From positions 1-6,795 of the forward strand of contig JAGRAK010000111.1 of NCBI GenBank assembly GCA_020434645.1: 6,795 bases of DNA, in the 5' to 3' direction. A program made the translations under genes and the position numbers. The stretch is from Bdellovibrionales bacterium (GTDB lineage: Bacteria; Bdellovibrionota; Bdellovibrionia; Bdellovibrionales; UBA1609). The notes under the pieces are model-generated. The model was not told the origin of the DNA, did no database searches, and worked only from the letters and a program-made list of their open reading frames with translations. Shown here in pieces: positions 1 to 6,152 of the stretch (position 1 is its first letter; the number at the start of each line of letters is the position of its first letter).

Positions 1-55
1 GGCGTACCCTCTAAAACCAAGATTACATTTCGGGCATTGCTACTCACACTGGAGC

Positions 56-493
56 CTACTCTTCGTCATCACCATCAGATAATGGTTCGTCATCATCAAA
101 GTCATCATCGTCGTCATTGTCATCATCATCGTCGTCATCATGATTTGTGGCGCGAACAGAAAGTTGGTCGAGTTTATCAGGGTCATCGGCTTCGACTTTA
201 AATAACCAGCCCTCATCTGTAGGGTCTTCTTGTAGAAGATCTTGATTTTCAAGAACAGCTTCGTTTACTTCAATAACAGTTCCTGAAACAGGACTGTAAA
301 GATTGAGACTGCCATTGTCTGATTCTATATCTCCGCAGACTTTACCGGCAGATATGACGTCGTCTTGCTCTGGCAGATTTAATTCAATCTCATCAGAAAG
401 ATCTGCAACGGCCTCTTCAGTTATGCCAACGGTAACAACACCATCTTCGATGCTGATCCACTCATAGCCCATGTAATTTAATTGTTCACCCAT
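56..493 (-). CDS. Glycine-cleavage H-like (lipoyl-domain fold) protein lacking the lipoyl lysine, with Asp-rich tail
   Basis: A 145-residue protein resembling GcvH, the lipoylated carrier of the glycine cleavage system. Residues about 8-110 follow the H-protein pattern: an EW near the start (11-12), TVGITEEA (21-28), and the lipoyl hairpin ending in YSPVSG (66-71), then GWLFKV (95-100). In canonical H proteins the hairpin reads ESVKA, with lipoate on the Lys. Here it reads ESDNG, so the modified residue is Asn60 (codon at 314-316) and lipoylation there is not possible. Residues 119-145 form a tail with 18 Asp and 3 Glu out of 27. No signal peptide is seen, so it is probably cytoplasmic. Met1 is chosen because the preceding residues align with the H-protein N-terminus; Met8 is possible, and neither start has a clear Shine-Dalgarno. 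No gcvT or gcvP lies in view. The fold is fairly certain; a carrier role is doubtful and the function unknown. Confidence 0.85.
   Translation of the reverse strand: MGEQLNYMGYEWISIEDGVVTVGITEEAVADLSDEIELNLPEQDDVISAGKVCGDIESDNGSLNLYSPVSGTVIEVNEAVLENQDLLQEDPTDEGWLFKVEADDPDKLDQLSVRATNHDDDDDDDNDDDDDFDDDEPLSDGDDEE
59..139 (-). repeat. GAY trinucleotide-rich tract encoding a poly-Asp tail
   Basis: Low-complexity run of Asp codons at the 3' end of the H-like gene, read on the plus strand as repeated tca/tcg triplets. GAC and GAT are mixed rather than one pure unit, and the tract is interrupted by Asn, Phe, Pro, Leu, Ser and Gly codons. This suggests the acidity itself is kept, rather than a freshly expanded microsatellite. 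Confidence 0.8.
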
Positions 494-667
494 AGTGAAA
501 TGAAGTTCGCATAAGTTTTTAAATCACGCAAGTTATTACAGCATAAGTCGCAAGGGCCACAAGCGAATTTTACTGCGTTAAAAAACTATTACTTGCGACA
601 ACTGTTTGCGCATTGCCATCGAATTTGGTAATCCCTCCAGTCTTCTGAAGTGATCGAGGGGGATTAT
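494..667. promoter_or_regulatory. Divergent intergenic region with repeated CGCAAG motifs
   Basis: Space between the minus-strand H-like gene and the rightward cluster, so it must carry promoters in both directions. CGCAAG occurs at 527-532 and 549-554, 22 bases apart, and inverted as CTTGCG at 592-597. The outer two extend to CGCAAGTTAT (527-536) and, on the minus strand, CGCAAGTAAT (597-588), matching at 9 of 10 bases. The middle copy forms an 8-base perfect inverted repeat with the third (GTCGCAAG 547-554, CTTGCGAC 592-599). This could be an operator for a dimeric regulator. I could not assign convincing -35/-10 pairs in either direction. Confidence 0.4.
631..664 (+). promoter_or_regulatory. 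Possible hairpin covering the ribosome binding site of the next gene
   Basis: ATCCCTC (631-637) can pair with GGGGGAT (658-664) through seven base pairs, one of them a U-G wobble. The right arm includes most of the Shine-Dalgarno AGGGGGA (657-663) of the gene starting at 668. The intervening 20 bases contain a minor CTT/AAG pairing. It may lower or regulate translation initiation. The call rests only on complementarity. Confidence 0.3.
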
Positions 668-1291
668 ATGCAGAGTACTTTGTCTCTATTTGTTTACGGC
701 TCCTTATATGAAGGTATGGTTCATTATGATAAGATCGAACAATATATAGTTGAAAAGACACCCGCCCGGGCAATAGGCCAAGCGTATCGCCTTCCCAGTG
801 GCTTCCCGGTATTTTTAAGCCCGTGCGAAGCATTTGGAAACGACATAGATAAAGTTCACGGCGTGCTGGTGCAAATTGAAGCTCCTGATTTAATTTTACA
901 ATTGTTGAATGAATTTCATGGGGTTTCGCATATGGCCCCAGATAAGAGTTTATTTTTTAAAGAATTAATCAAGGTTCAAACAGATAGTGATGAGATTCGA
1001 GAGGCTTATGTTTATGCCATGAACAGAGCTAAGCTCCCTAAGAATTCTCTACGCATTCCAAACGGCGATTGGATTGCTGATCTTCAGCGGGAGCCCACCA
1101 TCCCTCAAATTTTATCTGAAAAGCAGGCTAATTATATTAAGAAGCTAAGCAATTCTACTGGGCGTGAAATTGTTCCGATTGATCTTGAGCTTTATCGTGA
1201 ACTGATGAAACTAGAACTTATAGTAGATAAAGGTCGTCGATTGGCCTTGAGTAAGCTGGGCAAAGAAGTGGCGAGATACTTGCCTGAATAG
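668..1291 (+). CDS. Gamma-glutamylcyclotransferase-fold protein with C-terminal winged-helix-like region
   Basis: A 207-residue protein. I start it at ATG 668 rather than the in-frame GTG at 650 because AGGGGGA (657-663) lies at normal spacing before the ATG and nothing comparable precedes the GTG. The N-terminal part shows the GGCT/AIG2-like hallmark FVYGSL (residues 8-13), a GVLVQI strand (65-70) and the LNEFHGV segment (80-86). In active gamma-glutamylcyclotransferases this segment reads LDxxEG and its Glu is the catalytic acid/base (Glu98 in human GGCT). Here that position is His84 (codon 917-919). Gamma-glutamyl cyclisation is therefore unlikely by the usual route. Residues about 150-207 look like a small helical, winged-helix-like module with the motif DKGRRLALSKLGKE. 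No signal peptide is present, so it is cytoplasmic. Its stop codon abuts the trmL start, indicating coupled expression. Fold confident; activity and ligand unknown. Confidence 0.8.
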   Translation: MQSTLSLFVYGSLYEGMVHYDKIEQYIVEKTPARAIGQAYRLPSGFPVFLSPCEAFGNDIDKVHGVLVQIEAPDLILQLLNEFHGVSHMAPDKSLFFKELIKVQTDSDEIREAYVYAMNRAKLPKNSLRIPNGDWIADLQREPTIPQILSEKQANYIKKLSNSTGREIVPIDLELYRELMKLELIVDKGRRLALSKLGKEVARYLPE

Positions 1292-1765
1292 ATGGTCAAT
1301 GCATATCCGAAAACATTATTTAATATAGTATTAATTGAGCCTGAAATCCCAAACAATACGGGCAATATTGGCAGGACATGTGTGGGGTTATGTTCTCGAC
1401 TCCATTTGGTCGGGCCGCTTGGATTTTCAATTGATGATAAACAAGTTAAGCGATCAGGACTGGATTATTGGCAAAATCTCGATTTAAAGTATTATCCTTC
1501 GCGTGCAGACTGGTTGAAGAGTTTAACGGGCGACGAGCGAATTCATATTATAGAAACAGGATCCTCTAAAACTATCTACGATATTGAGTTTCAAGAGGGC
1601 GATTATTTGGTTTTTGGTAAAGAAACCAAGGGTCTACCTCAAGATATTTTAGAAAAATTTTCAGAACATGTGTATTCGATCCCATTCCCTGGGCAAATAC
1701 GTAGTTTTAACCTATCCAATTGTGTAGCGATGGTTATGGGAGAGGGGCTCCGTCAGCTGTCGTAA
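1292..1765 (+). CDS. trmL: tRNA (cytidine/uridine-2'-O-)-methyltransferase TrmL (SPOUT family)
   Basis: A 157-residue SpoU/TrmH-family (SPOUT) methyltransferase, the same length as E. coli TrmL (YibK). TrmL methylates the 2'-O of the wobble nucleotide 34 in certain leucine tRNAs with S-adenosylmethionine. The three family motifs are intact: PEIPNNTGNIGR (residues 17-28), VFGKETKGLP (107-116), and the knot-forming segment from IPFPGQ (130-135) through IRSFNLSN (136-143). GLDYW (56-60) also matches TrmL. Compared with E. coli TrmL, the N-terminus is about nine residues longer and the C-terminus correspondingly shorter. The ATG follows directly after the stop of the upstream gene with no good Shine-Dalgarno, which suggests translational coupling. 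The peptidase gene starts 20 bases downstream. The substrate assignment is by family; the family call is very secure. Confidence 0.93.
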   Translation: MVNAYPKTLFNIVLIEPEIPNNTGNIGRTCVGLCSRLHLVGPLGFSIDDKQVKRSGLDYWQNLDLKYYPSRADWLKSLTGDERIHIIETGSSKTIYDIEFQEGDYLVFGKETKGLPQDILEKFSEHVYSIPFPGQIRSFNLSNCVAMVMGEGLRQLS

Positions 1766-1774
1766 ATCTAAGCC

Positions 1775-1780
1775 GGGGGG
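1775..1780 (+). promoter_or_regulatory. Ribosome binding site deciding the M48 peptidase start
   Basis: GGGGGG lies five bases before GTG 1786. A second G-run at 1788-1792 is only two bases from the in-frame TTG 1795, too close for normal initiation. This favours the GTG. The match to AGGAGG is imperfect, so the choice remains tentative. Confidence 0.45.
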
Positions 1781-1785
1781 CAGCA

Positions 1786-2844
1786 GTGGGGGAATTGCGT
1801 TTTTTTCGCAGTCACTTTTTTAATAAAATATTTAAACTTAATTTAATCTTTCTATTTTTTTTCATTATTTGCTCACATGCTTTTGCTCGACCTGTTTTAA
1901 AAAGCAAAGACAGATATGTCTGCAGTGGGAGTGATTGTGTTTTTGCATTTATAGAGCATAGCATTCGGCCAGGGATGCAGGCGGCATATAAAGAGTATTA
2001 TAACAAATGGGGATCACGCATGAGTGATCTTGCCTGGAGAGTCATTGATAAATATGAATCTCAAAATAAAAATGTTGAAGAAGTCACAGCGCGATACCCG
2101 GGGTTCTTGAAAAAGACATACGAAGAATTCGTTTTTGGTCTGTATGAACTTCTAAAGAGTGTTCCGATTGATTCAATTGATGAGAGTTTGCAGTCGGGTT
2201 TTGATATTTTAGGTCGTGCAAATGACATTCTTGTCAATGGTGACACGCAGACCGAATCACTGTTGCGGGTGCAACAGGCCGTCGAGCATATGAAGCGCTA
2301 TATGTTAGATCCAGAGATGGGGAGTTGTATTCAGGGGCATATTATTAATGTCCCTATTGAGAATGCTTTTAATACGGGCTGCCATATTTTTATAACAGAA
2401 CATACAGTTAACATGTTAACTGATGATGAGCTGCTGGCGGCGGTGTCTCATGAGATGGGGCATAGTGCACGCGGCGATGGTCTAGATAATTTTAAGGTCA
2501 TAATGCAAGAAATGGTCAGCCACGCAGGCCTTCTTATACTCGATGAAGCCAATTGGTTTTTGGCGGGGGATGAATATAAGCACTTTGAGGCGCTTCGATC
2601 GGGAGTATTTTTAGATTTGATTTTTAAAAGCTTTGGGGCACAGGCAGACAAAATTGAACTTATGGCTGACTTTGTGGCTGTTAAAATGTTGCATAACTCA
2701 GGACGTTCGCCAGAGTTATTGGTTTCTGCATTAGTCAAGCTGACGGCGGGCAATAGCGGCGTTACTGAAGTCAATCGAGTGAGACAGTACCCGAGTTTGC
2801 AAAGAAGGATTGATGCCATTCGAACTTATGCGGCCAGTCTTTAA
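1786..2844 (+). CDS. Exported M48-family zinc metallopeptidase
   Basis: About 352 residues. The open frame extends further upstream inside trmL, but I choose GTG 1786, which has a G-run (1775-1780) five bases before it and gives a proper signal peptide. A basic n-region is followed by a very hydrophobic core (LNLIFLFFFII) and a likely cut after SHAFA near residue 34. No lipobox is seen, so the mature enzyme should be periplasmic. The catalytic centre is HEMGH (222-226: His222 and His226 bind zinc, Glu223 is the base). The third ligand is Glu291 in ELMADF, the ExxAD motif of M48 peptidases. YPSLQRRI near the C-terminus matches the family's usual end motif. Four Cys (46, 51, 181, 199) could form disulfides. 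No TPR repeats follow, unlike BepA. Substrate unknown; envelope protein quality control would fit, as secA is next. TTG 1795 is an alternative start with poorer spacing. Confidence 0.88.
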   Translation: MGELRFFRSHFFNKIFKLNLIFLFFFIICSHAFARPVLKSKDRYVCSGSDCVFAFIEHSIRPGMQAAYKEYYNKWGSRMSDLAWRVIDKYESQNKNVEEVTARYPGFLKKTYEEFVFGLYELLKSVPIDSIDESLQSGFDILGRANDILVNGDTQTESLLRVQQAVEHMKRYMLDPEMGSCIQGHIINVPIENAFNTGCHIFITEHTVNMLTDDELLAAVSHEMGHSARGDGLDNFKVIMQEMVSHAGLLILDEANWFLAGDEYKHFEALRSGVFLDLIFKSFGAQADKIELMADFVAVKMLHNSGRSPELLVSALVKLTAGNSGVTEVNRVRQYPSLQRRIDAIRTYAASL

Positions 2845-2858
2845 CGCGCCTTGATATC

Positions 2859-2887
2859 TAGACACGCGAAATAGAAAGGTTTAGATT
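2859..2887 (+). promoter_or_regulatory. Candidate secA promoter positioned for a leaderless transcript
   Basis: TAGACA (2859-2864, five of six matches to TTGACA) and TAGATT (2882-2887, four of six to TATAAT) are separated by 17 bases. The expected transcription start, about seven bases past the hexamer, is the A of the secA ATG at 2894. The only Shine-Dalgarno-like string upstream, GAAAGG (2874-2879), is 14 bases from the ATG, farther than usual. Matches of this quality also occur by chance. Confidence 0.35.
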
Positions 2888-2893
2888 TAACGG

Positions 2894-5581
2894 ATGCTTA
2901 ATAAGTTAGTTAAAAAAGTACTCGGTACCAGCCACGAACGGGAGATGCGTAAGCTTCAACCCATGGTGGATAGAATCAATTCATTTGAACCTAAAATTTC
3001 AGCGCTTTCGACTCCTCAATTACAAGCGAAAACAGCGGAGTTTCGAGAGCGACTAAGTCGTGGCGAACATCTTGATGCCATTATGCCTGAAGCCTTTGCC
3101 TGTGTACGTGAGGCGGGCAAGCGGGTTTTAGGTATGCGCCATTACGACGTGCAAATGATAGGCGGCATGGTACTTAATCGCGGTGGGATTGCCGAGATGA
3201 GAACGGGTGAAGGTAAAACTCTTGTCGCCACTCTCCCGATGTATTTGAATGCCTTGTCCGGCAAGGGCGCCCATCTTGTAACGGTGAATGATTATCTTGC
3301 CAAGCGTGACTGTGAATGGATGGGTCAGCTTTATAAATTCATGGGACTAACTACGGGCACTATCGTGCACGAGAAAACTGATCGTGAACGTCAAGAGGCT
3401 TACGGCGCCGATATTACTTATGGCACAAATAATGAGTTTGGTTTTGACTATCTTCGCGACAACATGAAATTTGCTCTAGAAGATTATGTTCAGCGCCCAC
3501 ACCACTTTGCAATTGTCGATGAGTGCGATTCTATTTTGATTGATGAAGCTCGAACGCCACTCATCATCTCAGGCCCGTCAGAAGACTCGACAGAACTTTA
3601 CTACACAATTAATAAAATTGTTCCCCATCTTAAACTAGATGTGCACTTTACCATGGAAGAAAAATCACGTTCAGTATCTTTAACTGAAGAGGGCAACGCA
3701 AAAGTTGAAGAGCTTCTCGGTATTGGCAACTTATATGACCCTGAGCATTTAGAGATGGCTCACTTTATTTATCAAGGTTTAAAGGCTCATCATTTATACA
3801 AAAAAGATGTTGAGTATATGATTGTCGATGGTGAGGTCGTCATCGTCGATGAGTTCACTGGGCGATTAATGCAGGGGCGTCGCTGGAGCGACGGTTTACA
3901 TCAAGCAGTCGAGGCCAAAGAGGGCGTCGAGGTTCGCAGTGAGAATCAAACTCTTGCGACTATTACTTTTCAGAATTTTTTTAGAATGTATGAAAAGTTA
4001 TCAGGCATGACCGGTACGGCCGAAACTGAAGCCGTTGAGTTTAAGAAAATCTACAACTTAGATGTGAGTGTTATCCCGACGAACAAGCCGATCAGTCGTA
4101 TTGATGCAGAAGATATTGTCTTCAAAAATGAGGCGGCCAAATTTCGGGCTATTGTTCGAGACATTAAAGAGAGAAAAGAAAAAAATCAGCCAGTACTTGT
4201 CGGTACAGTGAGCATTGAGCGCTCTGAGCGAATAAGCCGGGCGTTGAAGAATGAAGGCATAACTCATAATGTGCTCAATGCAAAACATCATGAGCGCGAG
4301 GCTGAAATTGTGGCGCAGGCCGGAAGTAAAGGCGCAATTACAATTGCGACAAATATGGCGGGGCGTGGGACAGATATCGTTCTTGGTGGCAACCCTGAAA
4401 GTCGAGCAAAAATCGAAACAGGTGAGGCAGAGGGTGAGCGCTATGAGCAAGCTCTCGCGAAACACAAAGCTGAATGTGCAAAAGAAAAGCTTGAGGTTTT
4501 GGCAGCTGGTGGGCTGTATATTATTGGTACTGAGCGCCATGAATCTCGTCGTATCGACAATCAATTGCGCGGTCGCGCTGGCCGTCAAGGTGACCCCGGA
4601 GAATCAAGATTTTATTTGTCGTTAGAAGACGACCTTATGCGAAAGTTCAATGGCGAAAGAATTTCAAAAATCATGGAACTCTTAAAAGTTCCAGAAGATG
4701 AACCAATAATGGCTAAAATGGTTTCGAATGCTATTGAGGGAGCTCAAAGAAAAGTTGAAGGCCATAACTTTGATATTCGCAAACATCTTCTTGAATACGA
4801 CGATGTAATGAATAAGCAGCGATCAGCAGTCTATAAGATGCGCAGAAGTGTATTGGGCGGCGATGGCATTGATCGCATTATTCTAGATATGCTCGGCGAA
4901 GTGACATCTAATGTTTTAGATCAATTTGTTCCTGAGGGTGAAAAAAACGCGAAATGGGATATTACCGGTCTGCAAGTGGCACTCGGACAACAGTTTGGTA
5001 TTACCCTAGACTCTTCGAAACTCACTCCAGATCAAATCACCGATCATGTTGGTGAAAAGGTAAAAGCAGCATACGACCGACAAAAAGAAGAGATTGGCGA
5101 ACTGTGGGAGCGTGTGCAAAAAATGGTTTTACTGCAAACCATCGATGCTCGTTGGAAAGACCATTTACAAATAATTGACCATCTAAAAGAGGGAATTAAT
5201 CTAAGAGCCTACGCGCAGAAAGATCCTCTGGTCGAATATAAAAAAGAGGGTTTTCGAGCGTTTGAGCAGATGAATAATTTAATTTCTGCAGAAGTTATTG
5301 AGAAGATTTTAAAAATTCGAATCGTATCTCAAGAAAACACAGAAGAGGTTATGCGCGAACAGCAAGAGCGGCGCCGGCAGCAACAACTAAAATATCAGGG
5401 CAGCGAAGCGTCGGCAGCCGTCAGTGCTCTTCAGTCTCAAGCCAGTAGTCCGATGTCATCTGGCCAGGGGCAATCGCCTGAATCTTTTCCTCCTGGATTT
5501 CCGTCTAGGGGGGCGTTACGTGACGATGGTCCAAAAATGAACCGCGCACAGAGACGTCGACTCGAAAAGAAGAAAAACTAG
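2894..5581 (+). CDS. secA: Protein translocase ATPase SecA, without C-terminal zinc finger
   Basis: An 895-residue SecA, the ATPase that drives unfolded preproteins through SecYEG at the inner membrane. The N-terminus (LVKKVLGTSHEREMRKLQP) is typical. Walker A is MRTGEGKT (102-109). The DEAD-type motif reads VDECDSILIDEART (208-221), with Cys211 where E. coli has Val. The preprotein cross-linking region lies between about 227 and 370. NBD2 contains MAGRGTDIVLGG (488-499) and QLRGRAGRQGDPG (557-569). The scaffold and IRA1 region includes RWKDHL (753-758), then GINLRAYAQKDPLVEY (767-782). After about residue 820 comes a Gln/Ser-rich linker ending in the basic NRAQRRRLEKKKN. The CxCx8(C/H)C metal-binding motif that in E. 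coli binds SecB and ribosomes is absent, although the protein is otherwise full length. No secM-like gene is seen upstream. Identity is certain. Confidence 0.99.
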   Translation: MLNKLVKKVLGTSHEREMRKLQPMVDRINSFEPKISALSTPQLQAKTAEFRERLSRGEHLDAIMPEAFACVREAGKRVLGMRHYDVQMIGGMVLNRGGIAEMRTGEGKTLVATLPMYLNALSGKGAHLVTVNDYLAKRDCEWMGQLYKFMGLTTGTIVHEKTDRERQEAYGADITYGTNNEFGFDYLRDNMKFALEDYVQRPHHFAIVDECDSILIDEARTPLIISGPSEDSTELYYTINKIVPHLKLDVHFTMEEKSRSVSLTEEGNAKVEELLGIGNLYDPEHLEMAHFIYQGLKAHHLYKKDVEYMIVDGEVVIVDEFTGRLMQGRRWSDGLHQAVEAKEGVEVRSENQTLATITFQNFFRMYEKLSGMTGTAETEAVEFKKIYNLDVSVIPTNKPISRIDAEDIVFKNEAAKFRAIVRDIKERKEKNQPVLVGTVSIERSERISRALKNEGITHNVLNAKHHEREAEIVAQAGSKGAITIATNMAGRGTDIVLGGNPESRAKIETGEAEGERYEQALAKHKAECAKEKLEVLAAGGLYIIGTERHESRRIDNQLRGRAGRQGDPGESRFYLSLEDDLMRKFNGERISKIMELLKVPEDEPIMAKMVSNAIEGAQRKVEGHNFDIRKHLLEYDDVMNKQRSAVYKMRRSVLGGDGIDRIILDMLGEVTSNVLDQFVPEGEKNAKWDITGLQVALGQQFGITLDSSKLTPDQITDHVGEKVKAAYDRQKEEIGELWERVQKMVLLQTIDARWKDHLQIIDHLKEGINLRAYAQKDPLVEYKKEGFRAFEQMNNLISAEVIEKILKIRIVSQENTEEVMREQQERRRQQQLKYQGSEASAAVSALQSQASSPMSSGQGQSPESFPPGFPSRGALRDDGPKMNRAQRRRLEKKKN

Positions 5582-5591
5582 CATTTTTATA

Positions 5592-5597
5592 TATAAT
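5592..5597 (+). promoter_or_regulatory. Consensus -10 hexamer immediately upstream of the zinc-ribbon gene
   Basis: A perfect TATAAT whose expected start point is the A of ATG 5604, within the 22-base secA to zinc-ribbon gap. The corresponding -35 position (GAAGAA at 5569-5574) is poor, and the hexamer sits in an AT-rich stretch, so this may be coincidental. The only purine run before the ATG, GAAG (5598-5601), is too close to act as a Shine-Dalgarno. Confidence 0.35.
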
Positions 5598-5603
5598 GAA
5601 GAC

Positions 5604-6152
5604 ATGGTGAATTGTCCCGTTTGTCAGGCCGAAATGGCAGAAGATTTTGGTCTTGTTACATGTTCTTCTTGTGGCTCACAAGTTTTGCTTGAGCTCGATG
5701 GCGCGGTGTCTGCCGAGGTGCGCGATGATTCGAATAATGAAAAATCAAGATCTGAAGACGAGGTGAGTGAGACACCAAGGTTGAGTGATGAACTCTCACA
5801 AGTTCTAGTTGCTGAAATTTCACCGTCAAAAGAAAATAATTTATCAGATCCATCTGATATGGGTGATGTCGCAGCTTTTGGCAACTCGTCGATTTCACAA
5901 GGTCGCGAGGGAATGCTGCGGTTTAATTTATATATTTCAGGAATTGATACATCAGATATTCGCGAAGAAGTCCGTGAAATTTTAAATGATGCTAAGTTTC
6001 TATGGGATGCAGATCAAATCGTAAGCACCATTCATAATGGTGAGCTCGCTTTGAAAGAGATGACCCCAATCAAATCAGCTCTTCTCGTCCAAAAGTTAAG
6101 GTCAATATCTGTTGAATTAAAGTGGGAGCAATATGCAATTCATCAAGCTTAG
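5604..6152 (+). CDS. Zinc-ribbon protein with unrecognised C-terminal alpha/beta domain
   Basis: A 182-residue protein I cannot assign to a named family. The N-terminus has two CxxC knuckles, Cys4/Cys7 (CPVC) and Cys20/Cys23 (CSSC), spaced like a rubredoxin-type zinc ribbon. Residues about 30-102 are a Ser/Glu/Asp-rich, probably disordered linker. Residues about 104-178 look like a compact domain. A strand with LRFNLYISGID is followed by a helix (IREEVREILND), a KFLWD segment, a GELALKEM strand, a helix (PIKSALLVQKLRSI) and a final strand (VELKW). This order would suit a ferredoxin-like beta-alpha-beta-beta-alpha-beta fold, an inference from the residue pattern. There is no signal peptide or membrane segment, so it is cytoplasmic. 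It follows secA by 22 bases, and its end overlaps the next gene's start by 20 bases. An adaptor or nucleic-acid-binding role would be possible; none is shown. Confidence 0.8.
   Translation: MVNCPVCQAEMAEDFGLVTCSSCGSQVLLELDGAVSAEVRDDSNNEKSRSEDEVSETPRLSDELSQVLVAEISPSKENNLSDPSDMGDVAAFGNSSISQGREGMLRFNLYISGIDTSDIREEVREILNDAKFLWDADQIVSTIHNGELALKEMTPIKSALLVQKLRSISVELKWEQYAIHQA

Noticed and set aside
1..55. Possible end of a neighbouring gene or a terminator beyond the H-like gene
   Set aside because: No convincing reading frame, stem-loop or T-run in these bases; the plus-strand frames running into the Asp-codon tract only translate its complement.
40..252. Met/Thr-rich minus-strand open frame
   Set aside because: It is another frame of the Asp-codon repeat of the H-like gene; its low-complexity composition is a by-product.
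650..667. GTG 650 as the start of the GGCT-fold gene
   Set aside because: No Shine-Dalgarno before it, and its first codons would overlap the strong AGGGGGA site that serves ATG 668.
1720..1785. Upstream extension of the M48 peptidase into trmL
   Set aside because: It would put a non-hydrophobic stretch ahead of the signal peptide and overlap conserved trmL codons; GTG 1786 with a nearby G-run gives a normal signal sequence.
1796..1807. Terminator-like TGCG-T7-CGCA between trmL and the peptidase
   Set aside because: The stem is only four base pairs and the T-run is in the loop rather than after the stem; it lies within the peptidase signal-peptide codons.
2448..2819. Minus-strand open frame opposite the peptidase
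   Set aside because: Covers the HExxH and ExxAD coding region of a clear gene and has no recognisable domain or ribosome binding site.
4058..4625. Open frames on both strands inside secA
   Set aside because: They lie over the conserved SecA NBD2 motifs and have atypical composition; shadows of secA.
5624..5898. Two minus-strand open frames opposite the zinc-ribbon gene
   Set aside because: Ser-rich or low-quality translations of the antisense of the acidic linker, with no independent support.
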